Positions 36,701-45,991 of a stretch of DNA of 64,000 nt are shown here, one piece after another. This stretch comes from Bacteroidota bacterium. Lineage in GTDB: Bacteria > Bacteroidota > Bacteroidia > J057 > JADKCL01. A program made the translations under genes and the position numbers. The notes under the pieces are model-generated. The model saw nothing but the letters and a program-made list of their open reading frames with translations. It ran no database searches and was not told where the DNA came from. The stretch is taken from the NCBI GenBank assembly GCA_016718825.1, contig JADKCL010000038.1:22665-86664 (forward strand), written 5' to 3'. Position 1 is the first letter of the stretch. Every line of letters begins with the position of its first letter.

Positions 36701-38227
36701 AACCGTGCAAGAGCTCGGCCTCAATGGCTGCCACGGAATAGGAAGCCTGAATTGTGCCTGTGCGCGCTGCAAAATAGGCGTCCCAATTGCTGCGATCGAC
36801 TTCAAAAGTCACATGAATCTCCCGCTGACCTTCCTTCATCACAAACAGGGGAGAGGCAACGAGAAACCCGATTTCTGCCTCCGGCATGGTGCGTTGGTCA
36901 TCGGCAAATGCCAATTGTGCCTCACCAAACATATTCCATTGCGGGTTGTCGGCATCCAAGGCTGCGCCCAATCCATCGGTGGAGTTGGCCATCGGAGCGG
37001 CAAATATCCCTTCGACCGTTTCAAAGGTCTCCAAAACGGGTTCCAAAGTGGTACCTGTGTTGACCGTCAATTCGCTACGTTCCACAAAGACCGTTTGAAG
37101 GGAAACGATTTTCGCTTGGTTGATGATCGTTTCCAGCACCGATGCATAATACCTGGGTTTCCCGAGCTTGTCTTTGCCGCCATTGTGCAAGGTTCCAGCA
37201 GGAAGAAGGTGTTGCGGAATACCCTTGCGCAGCTGGAAGATCATCACGGCCTGGTCACCGACAAGGTCACGCTCCTTGAAGCGCAAAACGTCGCGGTATT
37301 CATAGAGCAAATGTTTGCGCCCGAGTTGATTGAGCTTGTCTTGCGCATGGCGAAACAGCAGCAAAAAAGCGAGAAAAAGCCCGTTTTGCGGGTTGTGCCA
37401 GCCAAATTGCGAAAGACTTTGCAAAAGGTATTGATTTGCAGCCTGCTGCAGGCTCTCCACCATGGCCATCAGGCTGTCGTGGCAGGCTTTGAGCAATTCC
37501 ATCAATCCGTCCAAGTCATCCGCAGGATCTACCGAATTGATATAGGTATAGTCCTCGGAATTGCCCGGCAAGGTCATTGGCATTGAGAGCAATTCCCAAT
37601 CCGAATTGATCAATTCGTTCCATCCGGTGAAATCTGCCACGTACCCTGGATAACGGTCAGCTGCCTCCGCATGGGCCGTTTGCAGCTTCTTCAGCATCAC
37701 CGTGAGCCGCTTGCGGCCATCCGAGACAAGATCCTTGAAGGAGTATTGCTGCGAATCGTCAAACAGCGTTGAATCCGGGAGCAATTCGATCCATTTGCTC
37801 ATCAAGGCCGGCGGTGCCAACAAGTCCTTGGTCGGTGGCCCGGCAAGGGTGATGGTGGCGATAAAACTCTGAAACAGCGATTCCAAGAGCGGAACCAAAG
37901 CGGGGTAGTTGACCACCGTATCGAGTTCGGCGTCGGCCTCGGCAAATTTCTCCGTAAAATAGGACTTGTATTCCCGAAGGTCGGTGAGTAGCGTTTCCGC
38001 CAGCAAAAGCTCAAATCCTGTTCAAAGAATTCCAGCCATCCGCCCACAGTTTGATGCGCGCCATCGTAATACCAGAATTCATTGGACAATTGGCGGGTGA
38101 AATTGATGAGCTCGGCATATTCGCGCTCGTCGATTTGCACATAATCTTCCCGCAGATGCAACGGAAAACGCTGTTTTTGACTCGTGCCGTCGCGGCGTAA
38201 AGGATTGGAGCTTTTGCAACATTTCAT
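33705..38227 (-). CDS. eCIS baseplate protein (Pvc11/Afp11-like, baseplate J type), one frameshift near the N-terminus
   Basis: The long frame (33705-38006, 1433 codons) begins in mid-domain. The real start is the ATG at 38227, which overlaps the gp25 stop as ATGA and reads NPLRRDGTSQKQRFPLHL, then EREYAELINFTRQLSNEF and WLEFFEQDLSF, before a missing T in a T run near 38010 moves the frame. Corrected length is about 1507 residues. The C-terminus has LPEQDDAFLTRVSERLRHK followed by WDYERMVLEEFPSIYKVKCL and HVTVVCIPD, typical of baseplate J-like wedge proteins. It links hub to sheath. Confidence 0.8.
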
Positions 38228-38649
38228 TTCGTCACCTCCGTTCCTTCCAAAATGTAAAACGGATGCACAAAATTTCGGCGGTTGTTGGAGGCGACCACCT
38301 TGAAGTCCACTTGGATTTCGACCTTGCCTGCGAGGGTATCCATGTTGATCGTCACATCAAGCGGCGTGATACGGGGCTCATAGAGATTGATCGAATCGAT
38401 GATATGTTGGCGCAAAACTGCACGTTGGGAACTGTCCATCGGTTCAAATACCATATCGGGGACTTTGCTGCCGTATTTGCTGCGCAAAACGCGTTCGCCA
38501 AGGCTTGTGGTCATCAAAATCTGCAAGCTGCTCATAATGTCCTCTTCGTCGGAGAGCATCTCGACACTGCGCTTGGATTTGTTGAAGGTGGGAGGAAAGC
38601 CCCAGCCGCTTCCCAAAAATCCTTTTTCCCCTATTTTTTCAGCTCCCAT
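38224..38649 (-). CDS. eCIS baseplate wedge protein, gp25-like (Pvc9/Afp9)
   Basis: A 141-residue protein. FLGSGWGFPPTF, the central SDEEDIMSSLQILMTTSLGE with RVLRSKYGS, and SINLYEPRI match the gp25/lysozyme-like baseplate family that starts sheath assembly. Preceded by the spike gene with a 20-base gap. Normal size; no defects. Confidence 0.9.
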   Translation of the reverse strand: MGAEKIGEKGFLGSGWGFPPTFNKSKRSVEMLSDEEDIMSSLQILMTTSLGERVLRSKYGSKVPDMVFEPMDSSQRAVLRQHIIDSINLYEPRITPLDVTINMDTLAGKVEIQVDFKVVASNNRRNFVHPFYILEGTEVTK

Positions 38650-38669
38650 GGTTTCTGATCCTCCCTCGA

Positions 38670-40406
38670 TTAGTTGATTTGTACCAATGCGCCCTTCAGC
38701 ACGGCCGTCGCTGACGATGAGACTTCAATGCCTGCGGAACCCTCCGCCTTGAATTGTACACTGGCACTTTGCTCGATGTTCATGCCTTCAACGGTGATGT
38801 CACCGGCCGCTTTGATCTTGAGGTCTTTGCCACTTTCGATCGTAATCCCGTCCTTGCTCATTTCGATGATATTGCTGTTTTCATCTTCGAGCCGGATCAG
38901 ACCTTCCTTTTCATCGACGGTGATGATTTTCCCTGCCGGTGTTTCCAGAATCACACTTTTGTCTTCGTCATTGAAGGTCAGCTTCAGGCCTTCGGCGGTG
39001 ACGATACCTGTTTTTTTGTATTCGTCATTGTCTTCTATCGGTGGTTTGTTGGCGTCATTGTTGTGCAAAGAGCCCAGAACAATGGCATGGCGCGGATCCT
39101 CGTTCAAAAAGCCCAAGACGACTTCGTCGCCGACTGCCGGTTGGAAAAACAGGGTATGGCTTGCACCGGCATCGGGCCGGGCAACCCTGCACCAAATTCC
39201 ATCCTCGGTATCATCTACCATCGGCATTTTAACCTGCACCCTGAAAAATCCGGCGGGGTCATCCTTGATTTCCTTGACGACACCAATTTGCAACCCGCGC
39301 ATCGGACCCAGCAATCCGCCGGCAGCGGCTTCCATGACTTCGGGATGCAACATCAAATGACTTTCTTCTGAAATGCCGATTTCTACGTCGGAAAGCCAAT
39401 GGCCACCTTGGACATGATGGCGCACTGCGGCAATGAAAACTGCACCGTTGAAGGAGGTGCCCAGCCCATCCAAAACCAAGGTTCCTCCCGGCTTCAGGGT
39501 TGCGTCCCCGTGCAACTGCACGCGTCCCCGCAACTTGCTGAGCAGGCTGCGCTGCAATTTCCCGCTGCTCCAGGCAATCAATTCGGTGTCTGCCAATTCG
39601 CCTGCGTGACGCAGCCGAAATTCGCCTTCACTGAGGCTTTCGGCCATTTCGCTTGCCGTGGGTTTGCCGGCTTCCGTTACCTCGGAGGCTGCCGCTGCGC
39701 TCGCCTCGACGAGTTCTTGGGTACTATGGTCCCAAGAGATGGCCGAGCCGGCCTTGAATTGGTCGCGGCTTTCACTTTCAATCTCAAATTCGAAGATATT
39801 GTCCCCGAAGGTCGCTTTTGGTGCGCCGGATTCCGTGACTTTGGGTTTGGCAACGACGACTTTGTCATCGTCGGTATAAACCAACATGCCGTTGGCCTCG
39901 GCGCGCAAAACCATAAAGTCCCAATCCGTCAGATTGTATTGGATCATCCGTTCATGCTCCGTGTCAAATTCGCTGGACACATCTGCAGTGCAGCCGTTGT
40001 CGGAGATCAAGGTCTCGATGATGTCGCCGTCTTTTTTCTCCAGAAAATGCCGTGATTTCCGGATATGGCTCATTTTGACGGCTGCATGTTTGATCTCGAG
40101 GACCAAACTTGAGCCGCCGATGGATCTCGCTTTGATCTTGTGCCGCACGATGATTCCTTTGAAAACGGGTGCTGCATCGTCAGGGCCATGTCCCAGCTGC
40201 AGTTCCAGTTCTTTTCCGGGCGCAAAATTGGGATCGCTGCTGAGTTTAAATTCCCGCTTTGCCAAGTCGCCGTCGATGAGCACCAATTCGGCAAAGGAGA
40301 TCGAATTGGCTTGGTGGGTAATGCTCAACGCCAAAACGCCGGGATTGTCATAATCCTTGCCGCCTGCCTTGACTTTGATCGTGATTGCGCCACCTGAGGA
40401 TGCCAT
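38670..40406 (-). CDS. eCIS spike protein, VgrG-like (Pvc8/Afp8)
   Basis: A 578-residue protein. The gp27-like N-terminal part includes ADVSSEFDTEHERMIQYN and DFMVLRAEANGML. The gp5 OB-fold block has GFFRVQVKMPMVDDTEDGIW and FFQPAVGDEVVLGFLNEDP, followed by a beta-helix-like C-terminus rich in short strands (IIEMSKDGITIESGKDLKI). It forms the membrane-piercing trimer under the tube. No PAAR tip gene is adjacent, which is unusual. Confidence 0.9.
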   Translation of the reverse strand: MASSGGAITIKVKAGGKDYDNPGVLALSITHQANSISFAELVLIDGDLAKREFKLSSDPNFAPGKELELQLGHGPDDAAPVFKGIIVRHKIKARSIGGSSLVLEIKHAAVKMSHIRKSRHFLEKKDGDIIETLISDNGCTADVSSEFDTEHERMIQYNLTDWDFMVLRAEANGMLVYTDDDKVVVAKPKVTESGAPKATFGDNIFEFEIESESRDQFKAGSAISWDHSTQELVEASAAAASEVTEAGKPTASEMAESLSEGEFRLRHAGELADTELIAWSSGKLQRSLLSKLRGRVQLHGDATLKPGGTLVLDGLGTSFNGAVFIAAVRHHVQGGHWLSDVEIGISEESHLMLHPEVMEAAAGGLLGPMRGLQIGVVKEIKDDPAGFFRVQVKMPMVDDTEDGIWCRVARPDAGASHTLFFQPAVGDEVVLGFLNEDPRHAIVLGSLHNNDANKPPIEDNDEYKKTGIVTAEGLKLTFNDEDKSVILETPAGKIITVDEKEGLIRLEDENSNIIEMSKDGITIESGKDLKIKAAGDITVEGMNIEQSASVQFKAEGSAGIEVSSSATAVLKGALVQIN

Positions 40407-40421
40407 GGTACACTTTCCCGT

Positions 40422-41153
40422 TTAAGATTTAGCCGAAACCAAGGGTGGAAAAAGCACCTGCGTACCAGGTTCCAAATTGCGGTAGTTGGTAAACCCGTTG
40501 TAGCGGGCAACTTCGAGGTAGAGGGTGGCATCCCCATAAATCCGTTCGCACATCAAAGGGAGCCGGTCGCCTTGTTTCACGATGCGCACGTGCGTCATGT
40601 CAGGCGAACCCGATTTTTCGCCTGCTTTGCGCAATTCCTCGTAAGAATACTCCTTGAAGGAACAGGAGATTTTAGCGCGCAGGGGATCGCCGGATGGCTT
40701 GAAGAGATCATAGGTGATATTGGAGGAGACAAGCACGCATCTTGCGGCGGCGGTTTTGCCCCAGACCAGCATCAGGTAATTGCCTCGGTGAGTGCTTCCT
40801 TCAAATCCGTAGGCCACTTTCAGAAATTCGGCGACCATGTCGGCGACACTTTTCGGAGCATCCTTGTATTTGTTGGGAATTGAGCCTCCAGTTCCGTCCA
40901 GAAGCAACTCAAAGGCATAAGTCGTAGCCTCGTAACCGTTGTACCGCATCTCCCGCTTGGTGGCACCTTTGGGATCGGTTTCGTCATATTTCAAGGCATA
41001 CGATGCCTGAAACGAAGCCGGGTTGTAATAGGCCTCAAACGTCGAAGCGGCAGTTCCCGATTGCTCGGGATCGGGAAATGCGTCGATCCGGAGCTTCGTC
41101 AGTTCGCCACTTTGGTTGCCGGCACCTGCAATTATGCTGGAGAGTCCACTCAT
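40422..41153 (-). CDS. eCIS hub/inner baseplate protein with LysM domain (Pvc7/Afp7-like)
   Basis: A 243-residue protein. The N-terminal 170 residues carry EAYYNPASFQASYALKYDET and SYEELRKAGEKSGSPDMTHV, family-typical for CIS LysM proteins. The last 55 residues form a LysM-like motif (VRIVKQGDRLPLMCERIYGD, ARYNGFTNYRNLEPGTQVLF). It couples tube to spike. Its ATG overlaps the DUF5908 stop as ATGA. Confidence 0.87.
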   Translation of the reverse strand: MSGLSSIIAGAGNQSGELTKLRIDAFPDPEQSGTAASTFEAYYNPASFQASYALKYDETDPKGATKREMRYNGYEATTYAFELLLDGTGGSIPNKYKDAPKSVADMVAEFLKVAYGFEGSTHRGNYLMLVWGKTAAARCVLVSSNITYDLFKPSGDPLRAKISCSFKEYSYEELRKAGEKSGSPDMTHVRIVKQGDRLPLMCERIYGDATLYLEVARYNGFTNYRNLEPGTQVLFPPLVSAKS

Positions 41154-41329
41154 CGCCGTGTTTGCATTTTGAGCGTTTTCAATACCTCATCGACGCAGGC
41201 TTGAATGATCTCCGCCTTGAGCTGCGCATCGTGCTGCGAGGCGGTAGCCGGAGATGCAGTCGCAGTGGGAGTGGAGGTTTTTTCCTCCACGGTGGCGGTG
41301 ACCACTAATTCTCTGATTTGAATTGGCAT
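41150..41329 (-). CDS. DUF5908-family small eCIS protein
   Basis: 59 residues, MPIQIRELVVTATVEEKTS through a Thr/Ala-rich middle to IIQACVDEVLKTLKMQTRR. The MPIxIxEL opening and the C-terminal (A/E)CVxxVLxxL helix are the DUF5908 pattern, regularly found beside tube and LysM genes in Bacteroidota eCIS loci (the Pvc6 position). Role unknown, perhaps baseplate assembly. Start and stop both fit the tight operon spacing. Confidence 0.8.
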   Translation of the reverse strand: MPIQIRELVVTATVEEKTSTPTATASPATASQHDAQLKAEIIQACVDEVLKTLKMQTRR

Positions 41330-41347
41330 ACGTGTTCCTTGTAGGAT

Positions 41348-41836
41348 TTAGATGGTGGTCACGGAATCCAAAATGATCCTGCGGTGTTTCTGACAGGCAA
41401 ACTCAATGCTTTCAATGACGATGGCATTGTCCATGGCATTAAACCCTGAAATTTCCCATTTGATGGGGTAGGCGCCGGTGACATGCCATCCTGCGACGGG
41501 TACCGCCAAGGGGCCGAGCAGAATGATCACGATTTCCCGTGGGACGATCTGGAAATTCTCCAAAGAATCATACATCCAATTGGCGAGTTCCGATTTGATC
41601 AAAAGCCCCCGTTTGAGCGTGATGTTCCCGAATTTGGCTCCTTTAGGCAGCGGATGTTGCATATCGTTGACTCCGCCCTCTGCAAAATACTCCATCTGAA
41701 TCTCGGAAGTAAGTCCGCCGACCTCTTTGAAATTGCAGTCAAAGGCATTCTGCGCCAGATTGGTACCAAAATCGGCGCCATTGTTGACGAAGGTCACCGT
41801 AAAAAAATACCCGACAGGAGGATAATACTGCATCAC
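41348..41836 (-). CDS. eCIS inner tube protein, baseplate-proximal type (Pvc5-like)
   Basis: A 162-residue Hcp-like tube protein. YPPVGYFFTVTFVNNGADFG, FKEVGGLTSEIQMEYFAEGG and PIKWEISGFNAMDNAIVIES are conserved tube features. It is slightly longer than the second tube gene and lies nearer the spike genes, so it is likely the initiator ring. 21 bases separate it from the upstream tube gene. Confidence 0.87.
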   Translation of the reverse strand: MMQYYPPVGYFFTVTFVNNGADFGTNLAQNAFDCNFKEVGGLTSEIQMEYFAEGGVNDMQHPLPKGAKFGNITLKRGLLIKSELANWMYDSLENFQIVPREIVIILLGPLAVPVAGWHVTGAYPIKWEISGFNAMDNAIVIESIEFACQKHRRIILDSVTTI

Positions 41837-41857
41837 TCAGCGCATTCTTGAAAGGGT

Positions 41858-42289
41858 TCAGGAATATTCCACGCTTACGCCTTCGTGCGCGAGTGTAATC
41901 GATTCGATCGCCACCTCGTTGGCATTGGACTTGAAGCTTGGACCTTCGATTTTCAAAGGGAATGCATTTTTGACCTTCCAAGTGACGACCGGTGCGTGGT
42001 CAGGACCCAAAAGGCTGATCGTCAAGTCACGACGCTCCACCTCGTTGAGCACAATCGTTTGTTGCCACTTGTGATAGTCGCTGTCGCCCTTGAAAATGCC
42101 GCGTTTCATCACGATGTCATCAAACGTCGGGCGACCCGGCATGAAGGTATCGCTGTATTCCGGGGAAGCACCGCCACGGTAGGCGATTTTCTCGCGGTTC
42201 ATGTTCAGGCCGGAGACTTCTTGGAAGCTCACGTTGGCACCGCCCCAAACCACTTGGAAATGATAGGAAGACAATGGATAAGAAGCCAT
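41858..42289 (-). CDS. eCIS inner tube protein (Pvc1-like)
   Basis: 143 residues. SYHFQVVWGGANVSFQEVSG, KIAYRGGASPEYSDTFMPGR and VVTWKVKNAFPLKIEGPSF follow the major tube pattern of phage-tail-like particles. Probably the stacked tube subunit. Upstream lies a 200-base repeat-rich spacer that may separate transcription or processing units. Confidence 0.88.
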   Translation of the reverse strand: MASYPLSSYHFQVVWGGANVSFQEVSGLNMNREKIAYRGGASPEYSDTFMPGRPTFDDIVMKRGIFKGDSDYHKWQQTIVLNEVERRDLTISLLGPDHAPVVTWKVKNAFPLKIEGPSFKSNANEVAIESITLAHEGVSVEYS

Positions 42290-42297
42290 ATTCAGTT

Positions 42298-42490
42298 AAA
42301 AGTTAAAAGTGAATAGTTAAAAGTTGTTGATGCAGAAACTAAAAGTGAATAGTGAAAAGTGAATAGTGAAAAGTGAATCGTTGTTGATGCAAATCTCAAG
42401 CGTCAAGCGAAAGTGGAGAAAGGTGCCCGAATCAAGTATAAGCCACTGGGATACTTTTCACTTTTCACTGATCACTTTTCACTCATCACT
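42298..42490. repeat. AGTGAAAAGTGA-type short repeats, tandem and inverted
   Basis: Tandem copies of agtgaatagtgaaaagtga on the left are answered by ttttcacttttcactgatcac and relatives on the right, so the spacer can fold back on itself. Shorter relatives occur at 17838-17862 and 45951-45972. Such repeats are common intergenic material in Bacteroidota. A long ORF through it is a shadow. Confidence 0.65.
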
Positions 42491-44474
42491 ATTCCTGCAT
42501 TTTGTGCATGAATTTCAAGATCACAAATTCGGCGGGGCGCACGGCTGCCATGCCGATCTCCACGATCAAACGGCCATTGAGAATGTCATCGGCCGTCATC
42601 GTTTGACCGAGGCCGACATTCACAAAAAAGGCATCCTTGGGGACTGCCCCGGCCAATGCTCCGTCGCGCCAAAGACCCAACAGGAAGCTCTCGATCATTC
42701 CCTTGATTTTCATCCAGGTATTGGCTGTATTGGGGTCGAAGACAAAGGGTTCCACCGCCTTTTTGACCGATTCCTCGACCATAATGAAGAGTCTGCGCAC
42801 AGGCACATACCGCCATTCGTTGTCGTTGCCGGCAAGCGTCCGCGCACCATAGACCAAGATCCCTTGTCCTCTGAAGGCGCGTATTGCATTGATCGACTTG
42901 CCAGTATTGGCACTGATGTTCAAGTCGTCCAACTCATCTCCGCGGAGTTTGCGTACTTCGGTTACTGCCGTAAGACTTACATTGGCAGGCGCTTTCCATA
43001 CACCACGGTTGGCATCGACGCTCGCATAAACACCAGCCATCGCCCCGCTTGGGGGCAAGGTGTAACCGGTATTGCGGATCGCCAACAGAATGTCGGAAAA
43101 GACCTTGCTCGTTGCAAACAGATTGGATTTTAATCCGTCACGGATCGCAGTCAGTTCCGTCAAGATCGGCTCAATCAGATCCAATGCCATATCAAACAAC
43201 ACTTGAAATGCCGCAAATCCAGCTGCGGTTGTCGCATAAATCGGAAGGGGAGGTGCACCCAAAGCGACTGCCGCCAAGGTATAGTTCGGCGCACCGGTAT
43301 AGGCACCTCCGCCAAAATCGGCATTTACAATCGCAAGCAATGGCACCGGACCGCCGTCTACCCCAACGATATCTGCAAATCCACGGTCGTAATCCAACAG
43401 CGTTTGGGCAACGGTGTTGAGCGTACTGCCCGCAGCGATTTCATCCAGCACCAGGGCTTTTGCTGCGGGGTTGGTCAGACTTCCGCCCAGATCGTAAAGC
43501 GATTGAACCAGCGCTTTGACCGCCAAGCCTTTGTCCTTCAACTGCGTTCTGAAGTCCGCATCTGTCAGCAGCGCGGCATCATCGTCCAATGCCGCATAGT
43601 CGGCAGCCAAAGCAGCCGCATCAGGCAAGGTGAGCAAATCCGCAACGATCTGATTGTAAGCAATCAAATTGGGATCAGCCGACGCCGTCGCCAAATCGTC
43701 CAGTGTCAATGGGTCGTCATCGAGGTCCACTAAGTCAAAATCCTCCAAGCCAATGTTTCCATTCGGGCCAAGGGAAGTTTTCAGTTCGGGATAATAGGCC
43801 GCCCCGTATTTGAGGAAGTTGTTTCCGATATCCGTACGAAACGTATCCGCATCGGCGAGGGCATCGTTGGCACCAATATGTTGCACATCAAAAATGGCGA
43901 ATCGGTCCTGCATTTTGTTGCAATGGGCCAAGGCCGCAGCCTGTACTTCGCCAAGATCCAATGGGTCCAGGAAAGCATACGCATCCGGCGTCAAAATCAG
44001 CGTCGGCTCATCTGCTTGCTCAAGGGTGGCAAAGGAAGCCTTCGTGCCCGTGAGACTGCTCCCATCCGTAGCGGCCCAGTTTGCTGCCGTAAATCCGCTG
44101 CCGGGAAATCCGACATAGGGTGCATCGTATGTGCCCAACGAATAAATGTAAGCATCTCCGCCGCCATTGGCATAAAAATGACGCAGGCAGTGGTACAGGT
44201 AAAATTTCAGGTCAACATTGACCTTGTTTACGGAACCGTCGGCCTTCAATTGCACGACTATTTTCCGCCCGCTTGCCAAGCTGTTGGGTTCGCCACCAAA
44301 CAGCGTCTCGTAATCGATAAGCGAACTGATCCGAATGGGTTTTTTATTGACATCATCGCCCGATTTCTCGGTATAGCCGATGAATACAGGAACCGCTGTC
44401 GCCACCCGCACTACCGACGTTGGAAATGTCGAAATCTCTTCGACATAAACTCCAGGTGTTAAATATTCAGCCAT
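42489..44474 (-). CDS. eCIS contractile sheath protein with a large internal insertion
   Basis: 661 residues. It shares with its neighbour the N-terminus YLTPGVYVEEISTFPTSVVR and the C-terminal half (SVDANRGVWKAPANVSLTAV, GARTLAGNDNEWRYVPVRRL, VGLGQTMTADDILNGRLIVE). Between about residues 240 and 460 it has some 200 residues absent from the other sheath, Ala/Leu/Asp-rich and mostly helical. Presumably the insertion is exposed on the particle surface. The sheath part drives contraction. Confidence 0.85.
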   Translation of the reverse strand: MAEYLTPGVYVEEISTFPTSVVRVATAVPVFIGYTEKSGDDVNKKPIRISSLIDYETLFGGEPNSLASGRKIVVQLKADGSVNKVNVDLKFYLYHCLRHFYANGGGDAYIYSLGTYDAPYVGFPGSGFTAANWAATDGSSLTGTKASFATLEQADEPTLILTPDAYAFLDPLDLGEVQAAALAHCNKMQDRFAIFDVQHIGANDALADADTFRTDIGNNFLKYGAAYYPELKTSLGPNGNIGLEDFDLVDLDDDPLTLDDLATASADPNLIAYNQIVADLLTLPDAAALAADYAALDDDAALLTDADFRTQLKDKGLAVKALVQSLYDLGGSLTNPAAKALVLDEIAAGSTLNTVAQTLLDYDRGFADIVGVDGGPVPLLAIVNADFGGGAYTGAPNYTLAAVALGAPPLPIYATTAAGFAAFQVLFDMALDLIEPILTELTAIRDGLKSNLFATSKVFSDILLAIRNTGYTLPPSGAMAGVYASVDANRGVWKAPANVSLTAVTEVRKLRGDELDDLNISANTGKSINAIRAFRGQGILVYGARTLAGNDNEWRYVPVRRLFIMVEESVKKAVEPFVFDPNTANTWMKIKGMIESFLLGLWRDGALAGAVPKDAFFVNVGLGQTMTADDILNGRLIVEIGMAAVRPAEFVILKFMHKMQE

Positions 44475-44554
44475 AATTTCAGTGATTTTTTCGAATCCTC
44501 AGGCAAACAATCTGTCGCCAGAAAGTCATTCCCCGGAAACGAAGGGCCTCAGGA

Positions 44555-45934
44555 TCAGGAAACTTGCAATTTGTGGGAAAACTTCAGAATGACAAACTCT
44601 GCAGGACGAACCGCCGCCATGCCGATTTCCACGATCAATTTGCCTTCAAGGATGTCTTGGGCAGTCATCGTCTGATTCAACCCAATCTTCACGAAAAAGG
44701 CATCCTTGGAAACTGCCCCGGCAAGTGCGCCGTCCTTCCAAAGATTGAGCAGATAATTTTCGATCATGGTTTTGACCTTGAGCCAAAGATTGGCATCATT
44801 CGGCTCAAAAACGACCCATTCGGTTGCCTTCCTGATGGATTCTTCCACCATGATGAAAAGCCTGCGCACGGGCACATAACGCCATTCATTGTCATTGCCG
44901 GCCAAGGTTCGCGCCCCCCAAACCAGGACACCTTTCCCCGTGAAGCTCCGGATGGCATTCACAGCTTTGCCATTTGCAGGCACATTGAGGTCGTTTTGGA
45001 TGTCGTTCGTGATCGTGATCACCGGCTTCACGACCGCGGTCACACTCACATTGGCAGGCGCCTTCCACACGCCACGACTGCGGTCCACCGAGGCATAGAC
45101 CCCTGCAATCGTCGAGCTCGGTGGCAAGGTAATGGAGAGTTTGGCCAACGCTGCCCGGACATCTTTTTCGCGAGAAACCCATTGATCTGCCTCAAGGGAC
45201 ACAGTGGACGACAGGGCATGGGCCATTGTTTTGCCAGCCAAAGCGCCGCCCACAAAAACTACCGCTTCGGGCGGATAAGTCAGTGTTGTTTTCAAATCGG
45301 GATAATAGGCTGCCCCGTATTTGAGGTATTGATTGCCGATCGCCGAATGTAGATTGGTAATCGGCGTCATATCTGTTGCACTCGCAGGGTCATCGATCAC
45401 GTCGATGATCACAAACCTGTCTTGCAATTCATTGCATTGACGCAGCGCATGCTGATACACCGTATATGCTGCGCCAGAGGCAAACAGCTTCAGCTCCGGC
45501 ATGACGATCAGCGTTGGCTCATCCTCCAGGATCAACTTGGCAAAAGCACCATCCTTCCAGGAAATGTTGGCAAAATCGGTCGCGGCAGGCGTCGCGCCGT
45601 AGTCGCCGACCGAGATGACATAACATGGTCCCCCGCCATTGGCAAAGTACATTTGCATGGCATAGTAAAGGAAGAAATTGTTGGCATGAAACGTTGGGAC
45701 ATATCCTCCGACCAGAGCAGCGTTGGTGATGTCGATGTTGACATATTTATGCGCGCCTCCAAAGTTGGCGACATAGTCGTTCATCGAGCTGATGCGCACG
45801 GGCACATTGGGGGAGGGTTGAATGTCGGTATAGCCGATAAACGCTGGAATCGCGGTTGCCACCGACGTGATTGACGGAGGGAAAATGGAGACCTCCTGAA
45901 CGTAGACGCCTGGGGTTTTGGGATCTAAAACCAT
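44555..45934 (-). CDS. eCIS contractile sheath protein (short form)
   Basis: 459 residues, normal sheath length. TPGVYVQEVSIFPPSITSVA, YYPDLKTTLTYPPE, ASVDRSRGVWKAPANVSVTA and GLNQTMTAQDILEGKLIVEI are typical. The handshake C-terminal arm ends VRPAEFVILKFSHKLQVS. Paralogue of the longer sheath directly downstream; Afp/PVC particles also use two or three sheath variants. Confidence 0.9.
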   Translation of the reverse strand: MVLDPKTPGVYVQEVSIFPPSITSVATAIPAFIGYTDIQPSPNVPVRISSMNDYVANFGGAHKYVNIDITNAALVGGYVPTFHANNFFLYYAMQMYFANGGGPCYVISVGDYGATPAATDFANISWKDGAFAKLILEDEPTLIVMPELKLFASGAAYTVYQHALRQCNELQDRFVIIDVIDDPASATDMTPITNLHSAIGNQYLKYGAAYYPDLKTTLTYPPEAVVFVGGALAGKTMAHALSSTVSLEADQWVSREKDVRAALAKLSITLPPSSTIAGVYASVDRSRGVWKAPANVSVTAVVKPVITITNDIQNDLNVPANGKAVNAIRSFTGKGVLVWGARTLAGNDNEWRYVPVRRLFIMVEESIRKATEWVVFEPNDANLWLKVKTMIENYLLNLWKDGALAGAVSKDAFFVKIGLNQTMTAQDILEGKLIVEIGMAAVRPAEFVILKFSHKLQVS

Positions 45935-45991
45935 TGCCTGCCTGAATTTTTAGAGTGAAAAGAGTGAAAATGAATCCTGTTTTTGACTGAA

